Shown here one piece after another: positions 22,451 to 51,790 of a DNA stretch of 64,000 nt. The stretch covers positions 2,807,501-2,871,500 of the forward strand of contig WPIO01000034.1 in the NCBI GenBank assembly GCA_009760855.2. The letters are read 5' to 3'. The notes beneath the pieces were generated by a model. The model did not search any database. It was given only the letters and a program-made list of their open reading frames with translations, and was not told where the DNA came from. The translations under genes were made by a program, and so were the position numbers. Every line of letters starts with the position of its first letter. The first letter of the stretch is position 1. This stretch comes from Cristatella mucedo. Its lineage: Eukaryota; Bryozoa; Phylactolaemata; Cristatellidae.

Positions 22451-23305
22451 CTACTCGTTTTTTGGCCAGTTTGGTACGACCGCCCGATCCGAGCAGTTAG
22501 CAGCGAGATGTTGAATGCTCCCACAGACGTAACAGTGCCTCCCGCGACGACGGCGCGCCGCTTTAGAAGGACAATCGCGGCGTAAGTGCCCGATCGCCTT
22601 GCATAGGAAACACACAACATCTCTGTTATTCGGTGCCTGGGGAGGCCATCTCGAACGAGAACCGGATGCGAAGCAACTTTCTGCCGTCTTCGGAATGCTG
22701 ACGCTTGCCTTCACTATGACCCGAGCCTTCTCGACAAGAACATCCGCAGGCATTTCCGCGAGGTTGCATGAGGCTTGGAGGTGCCTCTTTGCGGCCTCCG
22801 GCAGCCCAGCAACAAAGGCGCATTTGACAAAATCACCGGCCACCAGCCTAGCCAACCGATTCAAGTCCGCCCAAAAGCCGTCCACATTTTCACCTTCAGC
22901 AAGGCGACGCGAGGCGAATTCCTCGTAGGCATCGAAGCGATTCGGCGAGAATGCTGCCAGCAGCGCTTTTCTTACCGTGGCGTAGTCTTCCTTAGCCGCC
23001 TCGGGGACGCCATCGTATACGGCGTATGCCACACGTGTAAGGAATAGCGGCAGGAAATTTTGCAATTCATCAACCCCTTGCATCTTGGCCAATCTTTCGA
23101 ACCGATTTAGCCATTCAGCGAAGTCTCCGCTGCCGTCGAATTGCGAAATTTTTCCTTCCATTAGTTGTACTTGCAGACTCATCGTTATACGGACCACACA
23201 GTCGCTCCCGCCGAGAAATAGCTTGTAGTTTGGTTGCACAGTAAAGAGCCAGCCGATGCCTAACACCGACAGTTTATTCCCAGCACACGGAGCCCCAGAG
23301 CACAC
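22451..23305 (-). CDS. gag: Gypsy gag (capsid plus two zinc knuckles)
   Basis: The likely start is the Met at 23182 (MSLQVQLMEGKISQFDG), typical of gypsy gag; the 41 codons before it are probably leader. The capsid-like part has DFAEWLNRFERLAKMQGVDE, AFSPNRFDAYEEFASRRL and KCAFVAGLPEAAKR. Two CX2CX4HX4C knuckles follow, CFLCKAIGHLRRDC and CYVCGSIQHLAANC, which bind element RNA in this family. The frame is intact. Confidence 0.85.
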   Translation of the reverse strand: MCSGAPCAGNKLSVLGIGWLFTVQPNYKLFLGGSDCVVRITMSLQVQLMEGKISQFDGSGDFAEWLNRFERLAKMQGVDELQNFLPLFLTRVAYAVYDGVPEAAKEDYATVRKALLAAFSPNRFDAYEEFASRRLAEGENVDGFWADLNRLARLVAGDFVKCAFVAGLPEAAKRHLQASCNLAEMPADVLVEKARVIVKASVSIPKTAESCFASGSRSRWPPQAPNNRDVVCFLCKAIGHLRRDCPSKAARRRRGRHCYVCGSIQHLAANCSDRAVVPNWPKNE

Positions 23306-23374
23306 GGCTTCCCTCAGCCCCTGCCCTCACACGACTCCCCTCCCCTGGTCGACTCCGATGACTCATCGACCACA

Positions 23375-23560
23375 ACTGTGCACCGGCCAACCCTGATGGT
23401 GAATCCACCATCTGGCCACCAGCTGGTCCATGCCACATCAAAGGCGGATCACAGCAGTGCACTGGCCGACCCTGATGGTGAATCCACCATCTGGCCACCA
23501 GCTGGTTACTGGCCTCTGTCCATACCACATCACAGGCGGACCCCAGCTGTGCACCGGCCC
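23375..23560. repeat. Short tandem repeat in gypsy leader
   Basis: Two copies of a block of about 75-80 bp containing CTGATGGTGAATCCACCATC and TGGCCACCAGCTGGT lie between gag and the right LTR piece. Each block also contains an internal palindrome (GGTGAATCCACC). Confidence 0.7.
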
Positions 23561-23716
23561 CTCTCGGTGGTGCTTCTAACAGCTCACCAGTAGCTTATCA
23601 GAGGAGCCTGCATACGATACATACATGCGAACTACACGCTCCCTTGACCTTACGGTCACAAGTCAGGAGCCGGCATACAATACATACATACAAACGTACA
23701 TACGAACTACACACAC

Positions 23717-24360
23717 GGCACAAAAGAAACACAAAACACGAAGGAACACACAAAATGCCAGCTCGGACGCGATACGACCGTATTCGGTGGGGTTCCATCG
23801 AATCCTCCTAGCGCTGTCTCGTCTTGTTCCGTCCATCGTCGGCGGACAGCCCGCCCTCCTCCCTCGCTTTCAGAGAAACGAGTGCCCGACGGCGTCGAGG
23901 CGCAGAGCCGGACCAAAGACTAAAGACACGAGGCCAAGAGCGAGCGTCGCTCGACTCTTAAATACCTAGCTGGAACAATGGGGCAAGAGCTTAGTGGTAT
24001 TGGGCCCGGACACCTTGGCCCATTACAGAAAGGAGTTACTACCGTCCCCAGGCCACTGGAAGGGCACCTCCGTCCAGCTGGAATGGCGAATGGGTTCCAG
24101 AAGATTCTTTCTTGGAAAGAGGGAAGGTGGGGGTTGACAGGCCAGCCAACATCTATCAGCAGCTTCCGCGAGTATCGGACCAATTCTAAAGGTCGAATCG
24201 CCACCGCTCGTCTCAGAGCTTCCTGGCCTGCACCTAAGCGCTTCCTCTCTAACCGCACTGACGCTCCTCTCTGGCTCACTGCAGGACAAAGGGGCTCTAG
24301 CCCGCCACCGAACAGCTCTTGTTCGCGCTAAAATTCAGCCAAAGCCAGCAGGGCGCTACA
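23717..24360 (-). repeat. Right (5') partial LTR
   Basis: Matches the 51791-side half of the solo LTR and the right half of 15627-16792, ending GCGCTACA. Its last 210 bp toward gag repeat the inner end of the left LTR piece. Beyond about 23717 it loses LTR similarity, so about 1.2 kb of LTR is missing. Confidence 0.8.
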
Positions 24361-24677
24361 CAGGTATTTTGCTCACCTTTCTTAACGTTCATCCATTTGG
24401 AGCAAGCATTGACTGCATCCAATCGTACATTGGGCGCGTCGGACATTTGAATGTGCCGCTGAGTGACATTGAAGACGTCTTGTCACAATTTACAAATATC
24501 TTCAAACTGAAAGTGCACATCGATGGCACTGCAGTGGAGAATCGGTGGCATTTTGTCGGCTTCGACTACCCAAACCTGCCAAAAGCAACCGGTGCATACT
24601 AGCCTTTGGTTGAGTACTTATCTTGTCATACGTCACTATATTTAGGGCTGCATGTTCGCCCCCTTACTGTTTTTTCG
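24361..24677 (+). pseudogene. ENOX: Duplicate of ENOX terminal exon plus 3' UTR, abutting a gypsy LTR
   Basis: The block matches 13552-13869 with about five substitutions and one indel. The frame is open from 24364 to a TAG at 24602 and differs by two amino acids (F to L, I to V). Homology begins with the intron CAG immediately after the LTR terminal ACA and stops at a T6CG. No upstream ENOX exon accompanies it and no AATAAA follows closely. The preserved AG|GT acceptor is preceded by a purine-rich LTR end, not a good pyrimidine tract. It could be an alternative last exon, a dead duplicate or an assembly artefact. Confidence 0.85.
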
Positions 24678-26280
24678 AGGCCAGCAGTTTTCCGACGCTA
24701 GCAGTCTGGGGCGTCGAGAGCGGAAGCATCTTCGACTAAGGCAATTCGCCTAATTTATTGCTCCGCTAATGAGAGGAGCTCTGCTCTGACAAGTGCAGCT
24801 CTGTCAAACCGAAGTCAGTTCTTAATGGTGAAACGGACTGGACTTGTATCCCCTGCTTTACTGCTAGCTGCTGTAGTTTCTTAGGCAGCCGAAATAATTT
24901 TCTTTTATTTGGAGGTCTATCGACAGGCTAATTATCAACAGGCTAAGTTCTAGACGTCGACAACCAAGGACGGCATAAGAGGTGGGCAACTTCGCTTTTG
25001 ATTCCATTTTGTGGAAAACAGGGTGCCGGGTTTAACCGAACAATTTTGTGCAATTGCACATGCACGGTCCCACGCAATAATAATAATAATAATAATAACG
25101 ATACATTTGTATAGCCCCCACAGAGAACTAAATGTCTTTCTAGGCAGTTTACAGATGCTGTACATTATGCATTACCAAATGATTGGTGGTAACACTTACA
25201 AGCATCAGGCACAGTGTCAGCAGGCACATGTACGCGAAGGACGAATCGCAGGCAGAGAAAAAATTCCATAAAGTTATATTTACGCTTGTTTTGTGAGAAA
25301 ATTCGTTAAATATATATTTTTTGAAATATACTATCACTAGAAAGCAAAGTTTTAGCGTGAAGCCAGATGTGTGCACTTTAGTGAGTCGCATTAGTACATA
25401 CGAATAAAACTAAACTACCAGGCTACAGCAATCTGCTTCGTGGTGGATTGCACAGGCGTTAATGTCGATGCTAACCGTGAAGATGCTGACCGCACCTTTA
25501 ATCGTGAAAGTAGAGGTTAGCTGATTTAGCAGCCTCGCTTATATAGCAGCAGAATAATAATAAATTTGTATAGTGCCCTCAGAGAGCTTAATCTCTTTCT
25601 AAAAAGTGTACACAATTATTTTTATTGCGGAAACGACGGCTATATCGATTATTCGTGCAACCTTCCTGAGCTGCTCCGTCCACGATACGTCCCTTCCTCG
25701 ACAGCGCTGCTGCCTCAGCTTCTGCTGCTCCTGGCTTTCGTTTTGCTGCGTCAGATACATTCAGTAGGCTACCCTGCGCCTACTGAATGCCGTTTAGGCT
25801 TCAATTGTGCTACAGAAATATCGCGAGCATAGAATAATCACTTATTCTTTGTAGCTCTGTGAAATTAAAGATCGGGATACAGTATCATAATGGTCCCAGC
25901 GGCAAATTAAATTGTTTGATACCAGTGCAACACTGTCTACATGTCGTCCGACAGCAAAGTAAACTTGAAGCAATTACCTATTCTACTAAATGCTACTTAG
26001 ATGTATCGTATTAGTATCGTATAGCACACGTACGGTCAGCCAGCCGATGCTACTCGGGGCTTGGACTTACACCCAAATTTTCGTAAATTGCACCATATCT
26101 TCATAATATCGTTTCAGTCTTCTTGCATTGCAATAATCTTTTCAAAAAGGGCGTATTTTCGTACCCTGCTGAGCCTGGTCTACATTATTGGAATTTCAAC
26201 ACCAGTCGATAATTGGGCTATAGAACCTCTCTGTAGTAATATTAAATGAAAATTGACCATTCTTAAAAGTTAAATTTAAT
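24678..26280. other. Intergenic, no gene recognised
   Basis: Contains an ATA/ATT-rich SINE-A/LINE-A tail remnant at about 25080-25155 (- strand), a SINE-B tail at 25500-25555 and another LINE/SINE tail at 25555-25620 (- strand). No exon could be supported. Confidence 0.4.
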
Positions 26281-26289
26281 GACTAAGCA

Positions 26290-27480
26290 TACTGTGCGTT
26301 CTCGCCCAGACGGCTAATGATTTACCACAGTCGTTAAACTAGCTGCGTTTACCAAGCACAAGCTCGAGAAATCATACAAAAGATCAGGAAAACAAGGACT
26401 ACTGCAGATCGCACTAATCTCTACTTTCAAAGGTAAAATCTTGTGTCCACGAAAAAGTATTGTTAAACCACAGAGCATGAACCAAAAATGTTCATTTCTA
26501 CTCTAAACCGTCTCCTTAACCGCTCCTGAGTTAGCTCATTACTTAGTGATCCTTGTGGCGATTTCTAGGCTTATCGCGATCGATCAGATATGTCGATATA
26601 CAGAGCTTATCGCGATCGATCAGATATGTCGATATACAGAGCTTATCGCGATCGATCAGATATGTCGATATACAGAGCTTATCGCCTCTTTCTTTTCTTT
26701 CTATCGCGATGGACAAGCGAATCGTGGAATCCATCCCTAACAGCAAGTAGCAGCAATTATCACCACCAAATTCTCGTCCCTGAGCAACGTCCCCACAGGC
26801 CAAGGTCTGCATTCGAGCCTACTGCGAGTGACCTCATTATAAAACTCATCTCCCAGTCAAAGAAGACTGGGAGTCTTGTAGACCCCATTCCAACCGTCCT
26901 GCTTGTGCCACAAATAGAGCTGATGCTGTCATGTATAATTGACATCCTAAATGTTTGTCCTTAGCCTCAGGTCTTGTCTCTCATCAACACAAAATCTCGG
27001 TGTCCGGTTACAAAGGGATTTCATACTAGGCTATTACGTTAGCTCTACCCAGTTGTCTGCCTGCTGTCTGCTGAATAGCATTACTACACTTCAGCTCTAC
27101 TTGGACGCGAGTGGTAAGATACTAAATACATATACAAATTGGCCCGTGCATTGTGGACATTTCGGCTCGATTTCTGTAACTCACTGCTTGCTAGTGTAAT
27201 AGCCTCTGCAATCAGACACATATACTTGGGGCAAAACTCTGCAGCTAGGCTTGTCTGTCGTGAGCCTAGCAGTTTCCACATGGCACCACTTCTCGCCGAC
27301 CTGCGCTGGTCACCCAATCAAGTAACGACTTTAAGGTTCTGTCACTCACTTTGAGGTCTCTTCATTCTCTGGCTCCAGCCAAGCTATCGGAACTACTCCA
27401 TCCAGACAATGCCCATGAGAGATGCACGTGAAGATAGCCTGCCCGATAGGCTGCCTTCGGTAGCCTGCCCTGACTCGTGT
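26290..27480 (+). mobile_element. Degenerate LINE-A copy
   Basis: Fragments follow LINE-A order: TTAAACTAGCTGCGTTTACC AAGCACAAG, GATCTGCATTCG-type linker, CTCGCCGACCTGCGCTGG and TCACTCACTTTGAGGTCTC. Large deletions are present, including the whole YADD region. It contains the 36-bp tandem repeat at 26570. Confidence 0.6.
26570..26690. repeat. 36-bp tandem repeat, about 3.3 units
   Basis: The unit starts CTTATCGCGATCGATCAGAT and ends TCGATATACAGAG. Units look identical. The period is a multiple of three, so several frames are open (for example YRDRSDMSIYRA). It lies at the position of the LINE-A motif for the CTAGCCGATCGCTT stretch and may be an expansion of it. Confidence 0.9.
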
Positions 27481-27799
27481 TCGGACACTCGACGCTCTGT
27501 TACTTAGGACCGCTTTTGGGACTACATATAGCAACAGTTTTTTTAGCACCATCGTAACCGTAGCAGGCTTGTGCACATAATCTTACCACTAGTTCGATGG
27601 ATGGCGATACGGCAGCGTGTGTATGCAAGTGCCGACCAAATAGATACGTGCAAGTGCAAGCGATTTGATAATCTTGGACCCCCTTCACATATTGACAGAC
27701 ATTCGAGACTTTCACAGCAGTATACGGCAAAGCTAGGCAATATCACTTTGCGAAGCAGAATCTGGGTGAGCTGTAGAGCCAGGTTTATGGATACCAGAT

Positions 27800-27823
27800 T
27801 GATTGATTGATTGATTGATTGAT
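27800..27823. repeat. (ATTG)n microsatellite
   Basis: About six units of GATT/ATTG. Confidence 0.85.
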
Positions 27824-28107
27824 GTCTCGTAGGGAAAAAGAACGAGTAAGAAGCCGCCCGATTCGACTGCTAGATGACCTTTCACATGCTAGGCAGTGAA
27901 CGATAAAGTATATCCCCGTTCACACAGCGGCAGACGACGACCCTGAGCAGCTTCACCGGCTAGCAGTAATGAGTTGCCTGCTGCAGGTCTTGAGCCCACC
28001 ATCCTGGTCATTGAGTTCGAGCAATTAGAGCAGCTGTGCAAAGCTCAGCAGCAGCAGTAGGCCTCCAGCAAGCAAAGCTGGCTTTCGGCCGGCTGCTGTC
28101 AGGGCCT

Positions 28108-28113
28108 TTTATT
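28108..28113 (-). promoter_or_regulatory. Possible polyadenylation signal for NALF gene
   Basis: AATAAA on the - strand, about 890 bp beyond the NALF stop. The stretch 28114-29000 would be a GC-rich 3' UTR. No nearer canonical signal was noticed. It is a weak call because a hexamer is common by chance. Confidence 0.3.
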
Positions 28114-29000
28114 CAGTCTGACTCTGCTTATTCTGCCTCCCCCATAGCGAGCTCTCCTCTCGTACAGCAGTGCATCATACATGCCAGCGAGACCTGGCGA
28201 GTTCTATTAGAGCTGCTCACCACCTCGTCCGTTGCCGTCGCAGCAGCTGAAGTTACAAGGGCTCAGCCGGAAACGCATTACTTATCGAAGCTGCCAGCTG
28301 CCAGGGAACGTCGGCCGCTGGCCTGCACGACCGTAACCGCCGGGGCTCCGTTATCCGGTCCGACGAGACGAGCGTGGCTCAGTCAGGCTGAGACCGGCTT
28401 CCGGCATCGATCGCAGCTCGGCTCTCCGAAGACTAGTGCTGGCTCTCAGATCGAGGCTTGCCGACGTCACAGCCCCGAGTGCCAGCTCCTGGCTGGGTGG
28501 GTGGATAGGGGGGGGGGGAGGAGGGAGGGAGGGGAGAGAGGATCATCGACCTAGGATCAGCCGACCTCACGTGTCTCTCACTGTATTGCTGTCAGCCTTT
28601 CGGCGGTGTTTGCATCGCCATTCATTGATAAGATGCAACGAGATAATTTTAAGTAGGCGGCTGCTCTGCAGCTGCTACCCGACCATGTGCGCAAGACGGC
28701 CACCTCGGCACGCCTGCTAGCCTATGTGCTGCTCATACAGCGAGTCTTTCATTTGCCACGACACTTACATTTGCCGTGCCCTTCTCCATCGACAGATGCC
28801 AGCTCTGCGTGCTGTCGTTGCACCGAGGCAGCAGCAGGCATCCATCCAGCGCTTTCCCACTGCACCGTGAGAGTGACAGTCTTAGACAGAAAGATCGCGT
28901 TCGAGAAGGCAGACGGCCGGTGGCACGACGGGAATACTGCGAGCTTGTACGAGTCTCTTTACTACGAGAGCAAATAAGTTACATGTCACAATGGCAACGT

Positions 29001-47458
<18,458 letters not shown>

Positions 47459-47747
47459 ACTTCCGCGCAGGAGGAGTTTGTATCTGTGGTGTTCATTTAG
47501 AACCCGTTTTCAATGGCACGACCCTGCAGCAAGCCAACAGGGATCACTCAGAGAAGCTCAAATCGTGTTAGGCAAATCGATCACGCACGCAACGAAAAAC
47601 TGCGGCATTTGGTGGCAATGCGAACGTAGATGAAGCATGCAAATAACTCGGGTGAATGTCAGGGGCATCACCAACAAGTAGTTGCATAAATGTGCAGACA
47701 CGAAGTGAGCCTGAGAGGAAGATCTCTATTCTGTGCTTGGATAGTGA

Positions 47748-47827
47748 TATATATATACATACACACACATACATACATACATATATATATATACACACAC
47801 ACAACACACATACACACACACATGAGC

Positions 47828-47872
<45 letters not shown>
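47748..47872. repeat. (TA)n/(CA)n then (GA)n microsatellites
   Basis: Several short runs of ATAT and ACAC units, then TATA and a GA run, just upstream of the NALF first exon. Confidence 0.9.
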
Positions 47873-47874
<2 letters not shown>

Positions 47875-47948
47875 AAGTTGAACGAAAGAAAGAGAGGTTA
47901 GATGGAGGGGAGAGTGGGAGGGAGATAGAGTAAGGGGAGGGAGGAGAG

Positions 47949-47958
47949 ACAGACAGAC

Positions 47959-48021
<63 letters not shown>

Positions 48022-48031
48022 GCAAAAGGGG

Positions 48032-48116
<85 letters not shown>
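47949..48116. repeat. (ACAG)n followed by (GT)n
   Basis: About 18 ACAG units, a short spacer, then about 83 bp of GT. Confidence 0.95.
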
Positions 48117-48118
<2 letters not shown>

Positions 48119-48435
48119 CATAGGATAGTAACATGCAGCTGTATGCTTAAACCAGGTGCCCGGTGAGCAGCTATGCAGCAGCCTGCCTCCGAGATGCCAG
48201 CAAGTCAATGGCAAAGCAATTGTTGGAAATGCCATCCTCTCCAAGAAATCCTGTCTATGTGTAGCATCCATTTCCACTGCAGAAATAGTGATCGAGCACA
48301 GGGCTACTGTCATGTTTAGAGAGGAGAGTGCGAGAGCTTCAAGCAAGGCGTGTAGAAGCATAGATAATAGATATACAGATTGATAAAGACATTGCTAATA
48401 AAAATAGACATAAGAGCAAGAGATCAAGAAAGGCA

Positions 48436-48540
48436 CAGAGAGAGAGAGAGGAGAGAGAGAGAGGGAGAGAGGGAGGGAGGGAGGGTGGGATCTGAGAGAG
48501 GGAGAGACACTGGAGATAGAGAGAGGGAAGGATGGAGACA
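48436..48540. repeat. GA-rich purine tract
   Basis: Imperfect GAGA/GGGA repeats. Confidence 0.8.
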
Positions 48541-49489
48541 GTGATTGAGACAGAGTGGAATAGAATCCGGGCAGACAGAGAAAGAACAAGCATGAGGATG
48601 AATTAGGCACAATTTTTCAAGTGGGGCTATTGGTATTAGTCACATAAAGGCGAACACAGTCCGTGCTTGTCGGATATTTCCTAGAATTGCTTCTGGCACT
48701 CACTGCAAACACATAATGGCCATTTTCGAAATGATGGACTTACACCCATGACCTTATAACTCTTGAACACACAATTGCCTTGCTGGATTTCTCCTGATAC
48801 ATAAGAAGGTCCTAAGTCAAGAAAAATCCTCATTGCAGGCATACGATTCTTTGCAAAAACAACTGATCACATGAGGCACGTTTTATGCCACGTGATGTTG
48901 GTGGGCCGGTTCACCCTATTATGCTGCTTTTGAAAATAAATTTGGCCGTACAGATTGCCACAGTTTCTCTGATGCTAGGGGGAAGCAATGCGCAGCAACT
49001 GGAGAGCTATGGGAGACATCGAAAATCGATATAAAAAATAATAACATACAATACTATAATACAAGCTACTATACAATAATATACAAGCTGTCCCGGTGTC
49101 AGTCAAGCTTAACGTGCCCATGAATAGACAGCACATCAGGGTTCATATTTGAGACCATTCAGCAGGGCTGCCAAAGTTCCTCTGACGTGGTTTGGCGACA
49201 GTCGGAGACAGCTATGGCGACCCAACCTCTACCGATTGCATAAGCGCAATCTTTCCTAGCAGGGGAAGGTGCCGCAGTGAGGCGACCAGGCCAAGGACAG
49301 TTGCGAGTTCCGATCCCAAGCAATTGGCAGTCACCAAGTCCATTGGTATTACTCGTAAGAAACAATCAGTAAATACACAGAAAGAAGTCGTGCTGTCCAA
49401 GCGAATGCAAGAGCTGCACGAATGCACAAGCCCGCGTGTATGCATGCGTCTTTTGTGTGTGCACGGCTGTGCATGTGTGTGTTATGTCA

Positions 49490-49530
<41 letters not shown>

Positions 49531-49533
49531 GTC

Positions 49534-49574
<41 letters not shown>

Positions 49575-49585
49575 TTGTAGGTGTG
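49490..49585. repeat. (GT)n microsatellite, two blocks
   Basis: Two GT runs, each preceded by TATGTC(A/T)GTGAGTG. The duplicated lead-in suggests a tandem duplication of a 40-45 bp block. Confidence 0.9.
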
Positions 49586-49804
49586 TGCCTACGAATGCGT
49601 GTGCCTGCGCATGTGTGCACTCGAGCATGTGTTTGTGAGTGTTCGGATTAGCACATACGCACACCCACCCACGAAAATGCCCGTATGCATGCATGCATGC
49701 GTGTGAGCACGTGGGATGCACTAGATTGCCTCACGCGTATGTCCTCAGTGTCCTTTACCGAGGCTGGAGGAAAGCCACGGTGAAATCTCATCTTTTCTCA
49801 GACA

Positions 49805-49940
49805 CTAGCATCCATGACCGAGGTAAAGGTGAATGTATTTGATGACCTTGATGGTCTTGGCCTTGAGCCCCGTGGCTCACGTGAGGAGCGCCTGAATAGA
49901 GATTTAAGCTAGGGCGCTATACAGATGAACTATTTACGTC
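49805..49940 (+). mobile_element. SINE-A copy, 5' truncated
   Basis: CCGAGGTAAAGGTGAATGTA, box B GGCCTTGAGCCCCGTGG, and the tail GCGCCTGAATAGAGATTTAA then GGGCGCTATACAGATG. Confidence 0.75.
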
Positions 49941-49949
49941 AATTAATGT

Positions 49950-51785
49950 CAGCCAGAGCACAACGGGCGACGGTAGGTTAAGCGTAGTCACTCCAACGAC
50001 TGTTGCATGGCGAAGTCGGCTGCCGCCGTCTGCCCACTGGTGCATATACGAAACCAAAGTACCCTACCGGGCAGCTGCATTCTGCCATGGGGGCACGGCC
50101 GCCAAAAGGCCTGCAGCTCCCACGAAGAGGCTGAACGAGCAGATTCCGCCGACTGGCGGAGGTCGATCGCGAGCGCGCCACTGCGCGGTCATACCCGCTG
50201 CGCTGCCGCAGCCGGTATGACCATAATTAGAGCGCGACGCTGTAAATCGTCGGTCGGAGCTAATAGGTGCAAGTACAAGCGCCTCGCGACCTACATTGAA
50301 CTACTAGACCTCACTCCGCCCGATACGCCTGCGAGGGTTGGTAATTCCTTAAAAATTATTACTCCGCAGCTGAACGAGGAGAGATAGCGGCGGCTTCTGG
50401 ACGCAGCGGCCTATTCTTGGATGAACAATACGCGGCCCGATAGTACGGTACTACCTACGGCACCGATCGAGCTCGGTATTCTCGCGCGGCGCCGAAATAC
50501 TGGCGAAGCACGTCTCGAAACGCTCGCGGTAATGCTAATCCGGCGCGCTGAAAGTCGCGCGGCGCTACGGGCGTCCGGAAACCCGTCGGCCTCGAGTAAT
50601 TTAATAAGGCGAGCGGGGCGAATAAGCTCAGCGCGAGCTACGAAACGTACTGGGACGTTACGCAACGGTGGTCAACGATGCCCAGTCGCATCGAAGGAAG
50701 CTCATCTCTAGCAGCGTACAGCTCGACGTACCTGTTGCCGAAATCACCGCCCACCGAGGCCGACTAACGACCAGGTACGGGCCCACATCTCGACGGCCGC
50801 GGCCGCAGCCACTCTCTCTCGAGCGAGAGGAGGCTGAATTTGCGCTACGTCACGTGGCTCTCGAATGGCCGGCCCACCGCCGCTATGCTGCTCGGTGCGC
50901 CCCACCACGGCGGACATTTCGCGGTTGGACGTTGCGCGAGCAGAAGCGCTTCCTTGGCAGCAGGCCGATTTCGATCGCCGAGACTTAAGGGCTACTCTCA
51001 CATCCAGCCGCGAGACCGGGTCGTGAGCCAGCGTCGAGGTCAGACCGCCGCCGCGCTCGGCAGCACGCCAGTCGAAAGCCAGGGCGAGGCACGCCTCTGG
51101 CGCGCCGAGGGCACTCGACGGAGCGTGCACAGCGTGCGGCTTAGCTCGTGGTAGAGGCAGATCTTGTATTTATTGGTAAGAGATGCCGACTCGCAGGGTT
51201 AAAAGGCGAAGAGCCCGCTCGGCTGTTAGCCGAGCTGTACGCGTCAGCCAGCGTGTTCTCGCTCTGACTTATGGCTGCGGTATTTGCTCATGGAACAGCG
51301 CAGTTGCTCGATGCACGCGGACGATAATAAAACGGCTCAGCTGACCCTAGCGAGGCCTTCGCTAGCATATTTCAGCGCGTCCGGGGGCACTCTTAGTCCT
51401 GATCCGAGTCAAAGGGCACGCTAGGTGCATCCGGCTGACCCCCAAGCTGGCATGCGGCACTCTCGTGCATAGGCGCGCCAATGCTTTTGATTCGGGGTCT
51501 TCCTAAGTAAAGCTGTCGGAATTCTCTCGAACGTAGAGATTTTTAGCGGCGGTAGCATTGGCCACTGGCCTGTTTGGCTGATAGCAGAGGTCGAGCTTAG
51601 AGAAAGAGGTCGCGAGAGCGCCGCCAAACGTATTCGTAAGTTCTTACTGCAGACTGAGAGCAGGTGCTTGCTAAGTATCAGTGATGCTCTCCGGGATTTT
51701 TTTATTTAAACGCTATTCGCCATTTAAAAAGAGATTGCAGCGGAGGTGTCTTCAACGAACATGATTAATTTTTTTGACACTAAAG
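49950..51785. other. CpG-rich block of unknown origin with interrupted ORF
   Basis: Dense in CG dinucleotides (for example GCGCGCGGCGCCG, GTCGCGCGGCGC), unlike the CpG-poor repeats around it. One + frame is open from about 50007 to 50711 except for a TAG at 50385-50387. It is Arg/Ala-rich, with segments KRLATYIELLDLTPPDTPAR and PTAPIELGILARRRNTGEAR. I do not recognise the protein. The block ends at the target site of the solo LTR at 51791. It could be a decayed transposon, a transferred piece or a CpG island. Confidence 0.4.
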
Positions 51786-51790
51786 CGTAC

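Larger units (their letters stand above)
18434..24360 (-). mobile_element. Ty3/gypsy LTR retrotransposon with open gag and pol, rearranged ends
   Basis: The outer ends are TGTAACGCC (18434) and GGCGCTACA (24360), as in the solo LTRs. Inside, on the - strand, lie gag (23182-22451) and pol (22409-19683, order PR-RT-RH-INT, hence Ty3/gypsy). Neither LTR is complete: the left piece (18434 to about 19797) lacks the outer part of the coding-strand LTR start, and the right piece (about 23717-24360) lacks its end. They overlap by only about 210 bp. The flanks do not match (ATAG left, CAGG right). Probably a recombinant or rearranged copy that cannot retrotranspose by itself. Confidence 0.85.

Noticed and set aside
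26570-26690. CRISPR-like regular repeat
   Set aside because: Units are directly adjacent with no spacers and lie in a eukaryotic LINE remnant.
28036-28554. 172-residue + strand ORF
   Set aside because: Ser/Ala/Arg-rich with no motif, and it overlaps the probable 3' UTR of NALF on the other strand.
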